The notes under the pieces were generated by a model. The model saw only the letters and a list, made by a program, of their open reading frames with translations, ran no database searches and was not told the DNA's origin. From the NCBI RefSeq assembly GCF_001476895.1, contig NZ_LDTB01000050.1, forward strand, positions 1-58,696: a stretch of 58,696 nt of DNA. Direction: 5' to 3'. Below are positions 32,133 through 40,689 of the stretch, one piece after another. This DNA comes from Sphingomonas endophytica (GTDB taxonomy: Bacteria > Pseudomonadota > Alphaproteobacteria > Sphingomonadales > Sphingomonadaceae). A program made the position numbers and the translations under genes. Within the stretch, counting starts at the first letter, position 1. Each line of letters opens with the position of its first letter.

Positions 32133-34433
32133 ATGGCCTTTCGCGCCCGCACCCCCTATCTGAACCCCGTGCCCAAGAAACCCACCCCCGGCCTGCCGAC
32201 CCGCGAGCAGGTGCTCGATTTCATCACGTCCTCGGACAAGCCCGCCGGCAAGCGCGAGATCGCGCGCGCCTTCGGCCTGACCGCGCAGCAGAAGATCGCG
32301 CTCAAGGCGCTGCTCAAGGACATGGGGGATGAAGGGCTGATCGATTCCGCCCCCGGCCGCGCCTTCCATCGGATGGGCGGTGTCCCCAAGGTGACGGTGC
32401 TGCGCATCGTCGATGTCGACAGCGGCGGCAACGTCTGGGCGAGCCCCGAACGCTGGGAGGCCGACGTGCCCACCCCCCGGCTGCGCGTCCGCGACCGCAA
32501 GCGCGGCGCGCTGGGTGTCGGCGACCGTATCCTCGCGCGGACCGAGGAAACCGGCGGCGGCCTGACCGCGCATCCGATGAAGGTGCTGGCCCCCTCCGCC
32601 GAACAGGTGATCGGCGTGCTGCGCGGCGAGGGGGACCGCCTCTGGCTCCAGGCCGTCGACAAGAAGGAACGCCGCGAATACGCGGTGTCCGACGCGGGCG
32701 GTGCCGCGGCGGGCGATCTGGTGATGGCCGAACTCGCCGGTCGCCCACCGCGCATCACCGCGCGCGTGACGCAGCGGCTGGGCGATCCCTTTGCCCCGCG
32801 CAGCTTCTCGCTGATCGCGATTCACAAGCTCGGCATCCCCGACACCTTCTCCGAGGATACGCTGGAGGAGGCGGAGCGCGTCGCGCGTCAGCCGCTGGGC
32901 GAGGGCCGCGAAGACCTGACCGCGATCCCGATCGTCGCGATCGACCCCGCCGACGCGCGCGACCATGACGATGCGGTCTGGGCCGCCCCCGATGACGATC
33001 CCGCCAACGACGGCGGGTGGAAAGCGATCGTCGCGATCGCCGATGTCAGCTTCTACGTCCGCCCCGGCAGTGCGCTCGACCGCGAGGCGCGCGCGCGCGG
33101 CAATTCGGTCTACTTCCCCGATCGCGTCGTGCCGATGCTGCCCGAGGTGCTGTCGGCCGACGTCTGCTCGCTGAAGGCGGGCGAGGATCGCGCCGCGCTG
33201 GCCTGCCACCTTCAGGTGACGAAGACCGGCACGCTCAAGAGCTGGCGTTTCACCCGCGCGGTGGTGCGGCTGGCCGCGAACATCGCCTATGAGGACGCGC
33301 AGGCCGCGATCGACGCCCGGTCTTCGCGCGCGGAAACGCCCGGCTCTCCGCCCGAAGACTGGGATGCCGCGCTCGTGGAAACCACGCTCGCTCCGCTCTG
33401 GGATTGCTGGCGTGCACTCGCTGCGGCGCGCGACAAGCGCGAACCGCTCGACCTCGACCTCCCCGAACGCCGCGTCGTGCTGGACGAGAAAGGCCGCATC
33501 ATGTCGGTCGCCCCGCGCGAGCGGCTCGACGCGCACCGGCTGATCGAGGATTACATGATCGCCGCCAACGTCGCCGCCGCCAAGGCGCTGGAGGCGAAGA
33601 AGGCGCCGGTCATGTACCGCGTCCACGAACCGCCCGCGCGCGAAAAGGTGGCGGCGCTCAAGGACTATCTCGACACGTTCGAGATCCCCTTCGCGCTGGG
33701 ACAGGTCATCAAGCCGTCGACCTTCAACCGCATCATCGAGCGGATCGGCGACGTCGCCTTCCGCCCGGAGATCATGGAGCAGATCCTGCGCACCCAGACG
33801 CAGGCCTATTACGCGCCCGCCAACCACGGCCATTTCGGCCTGTCGCTCGGCAGCTACGCGCATTTCACCTCGCCGATCCGCCGCTATGCCGATCTGATGG
33901 TCCACCGCGCGCTGGTGTCGGCCTATGCGCTCGGCCCCGGCGGCCTCGCCGGCAACGAGGATTTCGAACTGGCGGGCGAGACGATCAGCAAGCTGGAGCG
34001 CCGCGCGATGGAGGCGGAGCGCGAGACGATCGACCGCTATGTCGCCGCCTTCCTGTCGGAGCGTGTCGGCGAACTGGTCGAGGTGCGGATCACCGGCGTC
34101 ACCAACTTCGGCTTCTTCGCCACCGTCGACGGGATCGGCGGCGACGGGCTGATGCCGGTGCGCGATCTGGGCCGCGAATATTTCCGCTTCGACGAGGCCG
34201 CGCGGCGGTTGGTCGGCGAACACAGCGGCGAGGAATATGCGCAGGGCCAGCGGCTCGAACTGCGCCTCGCGGAGGCGAACCCGGTATCGGGCGCGCTCCG
34301 CTTCGAGCTGCCCGAGGGCCGGTATGGCGGCGGCGGCGGCGGGCGTGATCCCGCCCGTAGCAACAAGCCGCCGCGCGTGTTGAAGCGGCGCGGCCGCCCC
34401 GGCAACCTCCGTCACCAGAACCGCAAGAAATAG
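32133..34433 (+). CDS. rnr: Ribonuclease R
   Basis: The 766-residue exoribonuclease has an N-terminal winged-helix-like segment (TREQVLDFITSSDKPAGKREI), cold-shock domains, the RNB catalytic core with IDPADARDHDDAVW (four Asp metal ligands, about 273-283), YMIAANVAAAKALE, FNHF-type segment HGHFGLSLGSYAHFTSPIRRYADLMVHRAL split over about 565-590, and an S1 domain (VEVRITGVTNFGFFATVDG). It degrades structured RNA 3' to 5'. ATG 32133 is preferred to the frame-open ATG at 32100, which lies inside the repeat. The next gene starts 12 bases after its stop. Confidence 0.95.
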   Translation: MAFRARTPYLNPVPKKPTPGLPTREQVLDFITSSDKPAGKREIARAFGLTAQQKIALKALLKDMGDEGLIDSAPGRAFHRMGGVPKVTVLRIVDVDSGGNVWASPERWEADVPTPRLRVRDRKRGALGVGDRILARTEETGGGLTAHPMKVLAPSAEQVIGVLRGEGDRLWLQAVDKKERREYAVSDAGGAAAGDLVMAELAGRPPRITARVTQRLGDPFAPRSFSLIAIHKLGIPDTFSEDTLEEAERVARQPLGEGREDLTAIPIVAIDPADARDHDDAVWAAPDDDPANDGGWKAIVAIADVSFYVRPGSALDREARARGNSVYFPDRVVPMLPEVLSADVCSLKAGEDRAALACHLQVTKTGTLKSWRFTRAVVRLAANIAYEDAQAAIDARSSRAETPGSPPEDWDAALVETTLAPLWDCWRALAAARDKREPLDLDLPERRVVLDEKGRIMSVAPRERLDAHRLIEDYMIAANVAAAKALEAKKAPVMYRVHEPPAREKVAALKDYLDTFEIPFALGQVIKPSTFNRIIERIGDVAFRPEIMEQILRTQTQAYYAPANHGHFGLSLGSYAHFTSPIRRYADLMVHRALVSAYALGPGGLAGNEDFELAGETISKLERRAMEAERETIDRYVAAFLSERVGELVEVRITGVTNFGFFATVDGIGGDGLMPVRDLGREYFRFDEAARRLVGEHSGEEYAQGQRLELRLAEANPVSGALRFELPEGRYGGGGGGRDPARSNKPPRVLKRRGRPGNLRHQNRKK

Positions 34434-34444
34434 GAACGTTCACC

Positions 34445-34750
34445 ATGCCTGTCGTCAACAACCGCGCCCTGATCGCCCGCGCCCGCCAGCGGGTGGTCTG
34501 GCATTTCACCTCGGCCGGCGCGACCACGAAGGCGACCGCCACCCGCTTCGACATGCCCGAGGCGCGGCTCGACCGCCGCGTCTTCGAGCGGATGCTGGCC
34601 TTCGGCGCGATCGAGAAGACGCCGGACGGGCTGTACTGGCTCAACGAGGCGCGGCTGTCGGATTACAAGAAGGAATCGCTCGCCCGCGTGCTGGGCATCC
34701 TCGCCATCGCCGGCTTCGCGGCGGCAGGTGCGATGGCGATCGGCGGCTGA
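34445..34750 (+). CDS. Small winged-helix-like protein with C-terminal membrane segment
   Basis: The 101-residue protein starts 12 bases after rnr and is probably co-transcribed. Residues 5-75 look like a small helix-turn-helix/winged-helix domain (RVVWHFTSAGATTKATATRF, then DRRVFERMLAFGAIEKTPDG and LYWLN). The last 25 residues are a hydrophobic segment (VLGILAIAGFAAAGAMAIGG). A DNA- or RNA-binding domain tethered to the membrane by a C-terminal helix is suggested by sequence only. The family is unknown. Confidence 0.7.
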   Translation: MPVVNNRALIARARQRVVWHFTSAGATTKATATRFDMPEARLDRRVFERMLAFGAIEKTPDGLYWLNEARLSDYKKESLARVLGILAIAGFAAAGAMAIGG

Positions 34751-34949
34751 CGAAAACGCTGTCCTACAGCGGCCAACATCGCGCAGGCTGGCGCAATGGC
34801 GTCTTCCGATCCCGACCGCTCGCTCCGTCACGGCCTGCGCGCTGGCGCCTTCCCCCGCGCCGGGCATCGACGTGGCGTGAACTTTGTGAACTTCCGCGCG
34901 CGAATCGCGGTGGTGGCGCGGCGGCGGGACAGGCGCTAACCCGCTGGCC

Positions 34950-35996
34950 ATGCCGCATCGCCCCAACCGCCTGTACCTGTCCTCGGACGCTCTGGTCGCC
35001 AACTGGCGCGCGCTGGCGCGACTCAGCGGGGCGGCGGCGTGCGGCGCGGCGGTCAAGGCCGATGGCTATGGGCTGGGCGCGCGCGAGGTCGTGGCGCGGC
35101 TGCTCGACGCCGGATGCCGCGATTTCTTCGTCGCGAATTGGGCGGAGGCGCAGGCGATCGCCGATCTGATCGTCGGGGGCGACGCCACGATCGCGGTGCT
35201 GCACGGCGTGCGCGAGGCGGACCTGCCGCTACCCGATCTGCCCGGCGTCCGCCCGGTGCTCAGCACCCCCGCGCAGGTCGCCCGCTGGCGCAGCGTCGCG
35301 CCGGGGGGCGAGTGCGACGTGATGGTCGATACCGGCATGAACCGGCTGGGCGTCGCCCCGGCGGAGATCGCCGCCGGGCTGCTCGACGGGCTGACGATCG
35401 ATACGCTGATGAGCCATCTCGCCTGCGCCGACGAACCCGGTCACGCACTCAATGCCGTGCAGCGCGAGCGTTTCGTGGCACTGGCGGGACGGACCGCGGC
35501 GCGGCGGCTGAGCCTCGCCAACTCGGCCGGGATCGCGCTGGGGGCCGACTATCATTTCGACCTGACCCGCCCCGGCCTCGCCCTCTACGGCGGCGTCCCG
35601 GTCGCCGCGCTCGCCGGGGCGATCTGCCCGGTGGCGACGATCGCGGCGGAGGTGTTGCAATGCCGAACCGTCCGGGCCGGCGAGACGGTCGGCTACAACG
35701 CCACCTGGACCGCCCCCGCCGATACCCGCGTCGCGATCGTCAACCTCGGCTATGCCGACGGCTATCGCCGCGCCTTGTCGGATCGCGGCTGCGCCTTCGC
35801 GCGCGACGCGGCGCTGCCGGTGATCGGGCGCGTGTCGATGGACCTGATCGCGCTCGACATCAGCGCCGCGGACGTGCGCGAGGGCGACTGGGTCCGCTTC
35901 GACGACGATCCGGTCCATGTCGCGCAGGTCAGCGGGGTCAGTCAGTACGAATTGCTGACCGGGCTGGGGCGGCGCTTCGCGCGTCACTGGTCCTGA
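34950..35996 (+). CDS. alr: Alanine racemase
   Basis: The 348-residue PLP enzyme converts L-alanine to D-alanine for peptidoglycan. The PLP lysine is K36 in AAVKADGYGLGA. The second catalytic residue, Tyr249, lies in TVGYNATWTAP, and the domain-end motifs NLGYADGYRRAL and RVSMDLIALDI follow. It is shorter than the usual 360-380 residues but no motif is missing. A GC-rich 200-base gap without visible features precedes it. Its stop overlaps the end of the convergent PhaC-like gene by 13 bases. Confidence 0.95.
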   Translation: MPHRPNRLYLSSDALVANWRALARLSGAAACGAAVKADGYGLGAREVVARLLDAGCRDFFVANWAEAQAIADLIVGGDATIAVLHGVREADLPLPDLPGVRPVLSTPAQVARWRSVAPGGECDVMVDTGMNRLGVAPAEIAAGLLDGLTIDTLMSHLACADEPGHALNAVQRERFVALAGRTAARRLSLANSAGIALGADYHFDLTRPGLALYGGVPVAALAGAICPVATIAAEVLQCRTVRAGETVGYNATWTAPADTRVAIVNLGYADGYRRALSDRGCAFARDAALPVIGRVSMDLIALDISAADVREGDWVRFDDDPVHVAQVSGVSQYELLTGLGRRFARHWS

Positions 35997-37075
35997 GCGA
36001 CGACTCCGCGCAGCCAGTCGGTGAGCGGCGCATAGAGCAACGCCTCCGCACGCCCGCCGACCATCATCCCGACATGCCCGGCCCCGACATCGCGCCGCGC
36101 GGGCAGCCCGATCGCGGTGGCGGCGGGGACGATCCGGTCGGACAGCGAGACGAACTCGATGCTCGGACACGCCAGCACGAACGGATCGACCGCGTCGTCG
36201 CCGACGCGCCACGTGCCGCCACCGGGGCGATCCTCCGCCAGCAGCGCGCCGAACAGGTCGGCCCCGGCGGCATAGGTCAGCGGCGCGCCCGCATTGGCCC
36301 AGTCCTCCAGCATCACGAAGCGCGCCGCCGCCGCCGCGTCCATCGTCGCGAACGCCTCGTATTTGGCGATCGTCCGCGCCGGATCGAGCCGCCAGAAGGC
36401 GGTCTGCAACACTTCCATCGGCAGCACGCCGAGCGCCCGGCACCCCGGCTCGACCTGCGCCCACAATTCCGCCAGCGCGCCGCGCGCCGCCTGGCCATAG
36501 CCCGCGAAGCGCCACGGCGCGGCGACCGTCGCGACCCCGGCGATCGCCCCCGCCGGCAAGGCGGCAGCGGCGGCGAGCGCAAGCGTCCCGCCCAGGCAGT
36601 AACCGACCAGCAGCGGCGGCCGGTCGAGCTTCGCGATCAGCGGCAGCAACCTGTCCGTGACATGCCCCGCCAGGTCCAGCCCCGCGTCCCGCGGTCGCGG
36701 CGTGCCCCAGTCGAGCAACCACGGCCGAAACCCCGCCGCCGCCAGATGCCGCAGCAGCGACCGGCCCGGCGCGAGGTCCAGCACGAACGGCGGGTTGATG
36801 AGCGACGGGATCAGCACCACCGGCCATCCGGCGCCCCCGCTGTTGCCTTCGCGCAACCGCGCCGCGCCCTTGCGGAACCGCACCGGCGCATCGCGGCGCT
36901 TGCGTCGGGGCGCGTCCTGATAGCGGCGCAGTCCCGCCAGCGCGGCGGCGGTGCGCTCCGGCGATGCTGCGGTTTCGCGGCGCAACATCTCCAGGAACAG
37001 CGGCAACGGTCGCGGACCGTATTGGGCGTGTTGCGATGCCACATTTTGTGCAATACGGCGAACAGGTTCGGTCAT
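35984..37075 (-). CDS. PhaC-like alpha/beta hydrolase (PHA synthase family)
   Basis: The 363-residue protein has an alpha/beta-hydrolase core with WPVVLIPSLINPPFVLDL, the lipase-like box VGYCLGGT in which Cys replaces Ser as in PHA synthases, and a late His (GAGHVGMM) with a preceding Asp (SLSDRIVP). It is much shorter than class I PhaC (about 600 aa), lacking most of the N-terminal domain, so it may be a small synthase-like enzyme or a poly(3-hydroxyalkanoate) acting acyltransferase. The neighbouring phaR gene supports a PHA role. Start ATG 37075 is only 13 bases from the phaR start. Confidence 0.75.
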   Translation of the reverse strand: MTEPVRRIAQNVASQHAQYGPRPLPLFLEMLRRETAASPERTAAALAGLRRYQDAPRRKRRDAPVRFRKGAARLREGNSGGAGWPVVLIPSLINPPFVLDLAPGRSLLRHLAAAGFRPWLLDWGTPRPRDAGLDLAGHVTDRLLPLIAKLDRPPLLVGYCLGGTLALAAAAALPAGAIAGVATVAAPWRFAGYGQAARGALAELWAQVEPGCRALGVLPMEVLQTAFWRLDPARTIAKYEAFATMDAAAAARFVMLEDWANAGAPLTYAAGADLFGALLAEDRPGGGTWRVGDDAVDPFVLACPSIEFVSLSDRIVPAATAIGLPARRDVGAGHVGMMVGGRAEALLYAPLTDWLRGVVAQDQ

Positions 37076-37088
37076 GGGATCTCGCGCG

Positions 37089-37640
37089 ATGAAGAAGCAG
37101 CACGGCACCGACGGCGTGGTCGTCATCAAGAAGTACGCCAACCGCCGGCTCTATAACACCGAAAGCTCCTCCTATATCACGCTGGAGCATCTGGCGGCGA
37201 TGACACGCGAGGGGCGCGAGTTCCGGGTCGTCGATGCCAAGACCGAGGAGGACATCACCCACAACGTCCTCACCCAGATCATCATGGAGGAGGAAAGCCG
37301 CGGCGGGCAGACGATGCTGCCGGTCAATTTCCTGCGCCAGCTGATCGCGCTGTACGGCGATTCGATGCAGGCGATGGTGCCCGACTATCTCGAAGCCTCG
37401 ATGGACAGCTTCCGTCGCAACCAGGCACAGTTCAAGACGGCGGTCGAGGGCGCCTTCGCCGGTTCGCCCTTCGCGGAGATCGCGAAGCGCAACATGGAGA
37501 TGTTCGAGGCGGCGGCGCAGGCCTTCAAGCCCGCGCCCGCCACGCCGCCCGCCGCCACGGGAGCGAAGGACAGCGAGATCGCGGCGCTGAAGGCCGAACT
37601 CGCCAAGCTGCGCGACAAGGTCGACAAGCTCGGCGAGTAA
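37089..37640 (+). CDS. phaR: Polyhydroxyalkanoate synthesis repressor PhaR
   Basis: The 183-residue protein has the PHB/PHA accumulation regulator N-terminus: VVVIKKYANRRLYNTESSSY, then ITLEHLAAMTREGREFRVVD, and the PHB_acc domain LTQIIMEEESRGGQTMLP with LRQLIALYGDSMQ. A coiled-coil tail (EIAALKAELAKLRDKVDKL) ends it. PhaR binds PHA granules and DNA and represses phasin genes. ATG 37089 is taken; an in-frame ATG at 37074 overlaps the start codon of the divergent PhaC-like gene. It converges with the methyltransferase-like gene, 17 bases apart. Confidence 0.95.
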   Translation: MKKQHGTDGVVVIKKYANRRLYNTESSSYITLEHLAAMTREGREFRVVDAKTEEDITHNVLTQIIMEEESRGGQTMLPVNFLRQLIALYGDSMQAMVPDYLEASMDSFRRNQAQFKTAVEGAFAGSPFAEIAKRNMEMFEAAAQAFKPAPATPPAATGAKDSEIAALKAELAKLRDKVDKLGE

Positions 37641-37657
37641 GCGGCGGCGGCGCGGGA

Positions 37658-38449
37658 TCAGCGTGGCTTGACGAACTTCAGCGTCATGCGGTCGCTCTCG
37701 CCGATCGCGGCATATTTCGCGCGGTCCACATCCTTCAGCGCATAGCTGGGCGGCAGCGTCCACACGCCGCCCGGCCAGTCGGCGCTGTCCTTCGGATTGG
37801 CGTTGATCTCCGACTTGCCTGCCAGCCGGAACCCGGCGGCGGTGGCATAGCCGATCACGCTGCTCTGCTTCATATAGCCGCTCTTCTCCTCGGCGGCGGC
37901 GTCGCGCGCCTCGGGCAGGCGGTGCTCGACCACGCCCAGCGTCCCGCCGGGCTTTAGCATCCGGTACATCGCCGCGAACATCTGCCGCGCCTGATCTTCT
38001 CCGCCGAAGCGCCAGTTGTGGACGTTGCGGAACGTCAGCACCACGTCGGCGCTGCCATCCGGCACCGTCGGCTGTCCGGCGGCGGCGGGCAACGCGGCGA
38101 GCTGCACCTTGCCGTAAGTGGCGGCATCCTTCGCCTGCAACGCCTTCACGCCGTTCAGCCCGCGCTCCCACGGCCCGGCGGCATAGTAACGGCCCCGGGC
38201 GGCGGTCAGCGGCGCGAGAATTTCGGTGTACCAGCCGCCGCCCGGCCACACCTCCACCACCGTGTCGGTCGGTTTCACGCCGAAGAAGGCGAGCGTTTCG
38301 GCAGGGTGGCGATAGCGGTCGCGTTCGATATTGGCCGGGGTGCGCGTCGAGGCCTTCACCGCCGTCACGATCGCGACGGGGGCGCGCGGCGCGGCGGCAT
38401 GGACGGCGGCCGGCAGCGCCAGCAACAGGACGGGAGCGAGACGATGCAT
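37658..38449 (-). CDS. Exported SAM-methyltransferase-like protein
   Basis: The 263-residue protein starts with a signal peptide (HRLAPVLLLALPAAVHAA). The mature part has a class I methyltransferase-like fold: TVVEVWPGGGWYTEILAPLT (motif I region, with W-P in place of D-x-G), ADVVLTFRNVHNW, and MLKPGGTLGVVEHR. This fits the predicted methyltransferases of COG4798, which are often exported in Proteobacteria. A SAM-dependent enzyme in the periplasm would lack cofactor, so it may have another ligand or be a degenerate relative. It ends 17 bases from the convergent phaR gene. Confidence 0.75.
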   Translation of the reverse strand: MHRLAPVLLLALPAAVHAAAPRAPVAIVTAVKASTRTPANIERDRYRHPAETLAFFGVKPTDTVVEVWPGGGWYTEILAPLTAARGRYYAAGPWERGLNGVKALQAKDAATYGKVQLAALPAAAGQPTVPDGSADVVLTFRNVHNWRFGGEDQARQMFAAMYRMLKPGGTLGVVEHRLPEARDAAAEEKSGYMKQSSVIGYATAAGFRLAGKSEINANPKDSADWPGGVWTLPPSYALKDVDRAKYAAIGESDRMTLKFVKPR

Positions 38450-38496
38450 CGAAAAGAACCTCTCCGCAAATGGATAGGTTGGAGGCTGACGCGGTG

Positions 38497-38691
38497 ATGA
38501 GCGATGCGCAAGTCCTGCTGGGCATGATCGCGATCGGCGCGCTGGGCGTGGCGGTGCTGGCCGGGTGGCGCGACCTGCGTCGGCGTCGCCGGCGCGATCT
38601 CGACGCGGTGGGCTGGATCGACTGGACGTTGGTGCAGGTGTTCGCGCTGATCGCGGCGGCGATCAGCGTCTATCTGGTGCTAAGGGATTGA
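38497..38691 (+). CDS. Small two-helix membrane protein, 64 aa
   Basis: ATG 38497 follows GGAGG by 11 bases. The protein has one hydrophobic segment (VLLGMIAIGALGVAVLAGW), a strongly basic turn (DLRRRRRRDLDA) and a second hydrophobic segment (TLVQVFALIAAAISVYLVL). The positive loop should stay in the cytoplasm, giving a hairpin with both ends outside. The family is not recognised. It is divergent from the exported methyltransferase-like gene. Confidence 0.65.
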   Translation: MSDAQVLLGMIAIGALGVAVLAGWRDLRRRRRRDLDAVGWIDWTLVQVFALIAAAISVYLVLRD

Positions 38692-38829
38692 ACGAAATGT
38701 TGGAACCGCGATGCGCGCAGGCGGTTGTTGCCGAAACCCGCGGAACCGCCGTCATGCGGTGTCCGGGGCGGTCATCTCGCCGAGGTCCGCCGTCCCGGAA
38801 CGCGGTCCAACGCCACGGCAGGTGCGACG

Positions 38830-39036
38830 ATGAAGTCAGACCCATGTACAATGATGCCGCAGGTCAGCGCGGACGACGGGGTGGTCACCGTGCTGTCGCG
38901 CAGCGGCGCGCGTTACGACCTGACCGTGGAAGCGGCGATGCGGCTGAGCGAGGAACTGGTGCGCGGTGCCGCGCGCGCGCGCGGACAGTTGCGAATGAGC
39001 GGTCCGCTCAGCGACGATCCCCACCGTCCCTGGTGA
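38830..39036 (+). CDS. Small hypothetical protein, 68 aa
   Basis: The reading frame from ATG 38830 encodes a soluble small protein with a strand-helix pattern (GVVTVLSRSGARYDLTVEA, then AMRLSEELVRGAARARGQL). Coding is plausible from amino-acid content, but the frames on the opposite strand are also open, so this call is moderate. No family or partner is known. Confidence 0.5.
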   Translation: MKSDPCTMMPQVSADDGVVTVLSRSGARYDLTVEAAMRLSEELVRGAARARGQLRMSGPLSDDPHRPW

Positions 39037-39060
39037 TTGCACGGCGCCGATCGCACGCGA

Positions 39061-39303
39061 TCATTGCTCCGGTTCGTCGGGAAGACGCGGCGTGACGGTC
39101 GCGACGATCACCGTGGCGACGGTTCGGCCCACCTCGTCGTCGATCGTCACCCGCCAATGCCCTTCGTTGGCGAAGCCGGGATGGTCGGCCAGATAACCGC
39201 CCAGACGCTGCACGGCGATGTTGCGCGCCATCGCCACATCGCTGCATTCGACGCCGATCCGGTCACGCTCACGTCCGGCGAAACTGATATAGAAGTGCGG
39301 CAT
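39061..39303 (-). CDS. DUF6894-like small protein
   Basis: The 80-residue protein starts PHFYISFAGRERDRIGVECS and continues DVAMARNIAVQRLGGYLADH, then a beta-strand pair (HWRVTIDDEVGRTVATVIV). This matches the DUF6894 layout common in alphaproteobacteria, where a short strand, a DxxxAR helix and a D-E-G-R strand recur. The function is unknown. It converges with the 38830-39036 frame. Confidence 0.65.
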   Translation of the reverse strand: MPHFYISFAGRERDRIGVECSDVAMARNIAVQRLGGYLADHPGFANEGHWRVTIDDEVGRTVATVIVATVTPRLPDEPEQ

Positions 39304-39380
39304 CGTGATCCTGATCGCTGCGGGGCCCCGCTCCTAACGAACGGGACGCGCCGAAGATACGCACGCCGGCCTGCGCTGGA

Positions 39381-40586
39381 TCAGTAAAAATCGCGGAGCG
39401 TCAGCGTCGTGACGCGGCCGTCGCACCGCTCGATCGTCACGGTTCGCCCGGCGGGCGCGGCGGTCCAGCCGGCGAGCGGGCTGTGCGCGTAGGCGGGCGT
39501 GATGCGTGTCCCGTCGACCGCGCAGATCGTGTCGCCCGTCTGCCAGCCGCCGGCCGCGGCCGGGCTGCCCCGCATCACATGCAATATCTTCAGCCGGTCG
39601 GTCGCCAGGTTGAGCAGCAATCCGCTGGTCGAACGCAGCGTCCGGACGCCGCTCGCCCGGGTGGTGCCGAGCAGCATGTGACCGGCGCCGGGATCCAGCA
39701 ATACGCGATAGCGCTGCAGAAAGCCCGATCCGATCCGGCCCGCCACTCCAACGATATCGGAGAAGCCGCCGGTCGGCTCGCCGCGCACCTCCACGTCGTG
39801 CGCGGTGGTCGTGCCGATCGTCATGTCGCGGACGATCGTCATCTCGTTGACGACCGCGCCGGCCAGCCCGAACGACACCGTGGTGGTGGTGCGTCCGCCC
39901 GCTTCCTTCGCCGCCGCCCAGGCGGACGGGCCGAGCGTGATCGCCGAACCGTCGCCGCTGTCGACGACCATCGGCGCGATGGTGCGCCCGCCGATCCCGA
40001 TCGCGCTGACATAGATCATCCGCTCGGGTGCGATCGACAGCGGGGCGACCGCGCCGGCGAACGGGCGGCTACCGCTGCGCAACAGGCGAAAGCGGCGCGC
40101 CTCATAATCGATGTCGAGCGCGTAGCCGGCGGTCAGGTCGCGCCCGACCAGCAGGTCGACCGGCTGCGCGCTGCCCGTGGCGGCGGCGGGCAGGTCGGCG
40201 ACCGCCAGGCTGCCGCCGCGCCGCGTCACCGCGCCGATCGCGATCCTGCCGGTCGCGACCCGGCCGATATCCACGCTGCCCCCGATCACCGTCGCCCGCC
40301 CGCCGGCGCGGACGGGCAGCCTGTGCGCCTCGGCATAGCGGCGCGCGAGCACCGAATAGCTGACGCCGGTATCGAGGATCGCGGTGACGCGGCGGCCGTC
40401 GATCGCCATCGTGAAGCGGATCTGGTTGCCCGGCGTGATGTCGAAGGGAACCCAGCGTCCTTCGGCATCGGCCGCCAGCGTCGATTGCCCGACCCATGCC
40501 GCGCGCGGTTCGGGCAGCGCGGCGGCGGTAAGCGCGGCGACGAGCGTGGGGGCGAGCGCGGCGGAGACGAGCGACAGGATCGGCAC
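39381..40586 (-). CDS. Two-lobed retropepsin-like aspartyl protease with PDZ-like tail, exported
   Basis: The 401-residue protein has a signal peptide (SLVSAALAPTLVAALTAAAL). Two retropepsin-like lobes follow, each with an active-site-like motif: TAILDTGVSYSV (DTG) near residue 70 and PMVVDSGDGSAI (DSG) near 208. The C-terminal 90 residues look like a PDZ domain (ILHVMRGSPAAAGGWQTGD, ICAVDGTRI). Related clan AA proteins are widespread in Sphingomonas and Caulobacter as periplasmic proteases of unknown target. The second DSG and the PDZ suggest regulated proteolysis. Divergent from the biotin operon. Confidence 0.8.
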   Translation of the reverse strand: MPILSLVSAALAPTLVAALTAAALPEPRAAWVGQSTLAADAEGRWVPFDITPGNQIRFTMAIDGRRVTAILDTGVSYSVLARRYAEAHRLPVRAGGRATVIGGSVDIGRVATGRIAIGAVTRRGGSLAVADLPAAATGSAQPVDLLVGRDLTAGYALDIDYEARRFRLLRSGSRPFAGAVAPLSIAPERMIYVSAIGIGGRTIAPMVVDSGDGSAITLGPSAWAAAKEAGGRTTTTVSFGLAGAVVNEMTIVRDMTIGTTTAHDVEVRGEPTGGFSDIVGVAGRIGSGFLQRYRVLLDPGAGHMLLGTTRASGVRTLRSTSGLLLNLATDRLKILHVMRGSPAAAGGWQTGDTICAVDGTRITPAYAHSPLAGWTAAPAGRTVTIERCDGRVTTLTLRDFY

Positions 40587-40689
40587 GCCAGCGGTGTAGC
40601 GGATCGCGCGGGCGTGTCACGGGGAACCGCGCATCGGATCGGCGCCCGCGATACTGGTCAATATGCGTGCGGGGCGGCATAGCCGGTCC

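Noticed and set aside
31956..34415. Long open frame on the minus strand opposite RNase R
   Set aside because: It is the antisense of a clearly recognisable rnr gene; its product is Arg/Ala/Gly/His-rich without family motifs.
35229..38525. 1098-codon minus-strand frame spanning alr to the methyltransferase-like gene
   Set aside because: It crosses four recognisable genes in another frame and has no domain of its own.
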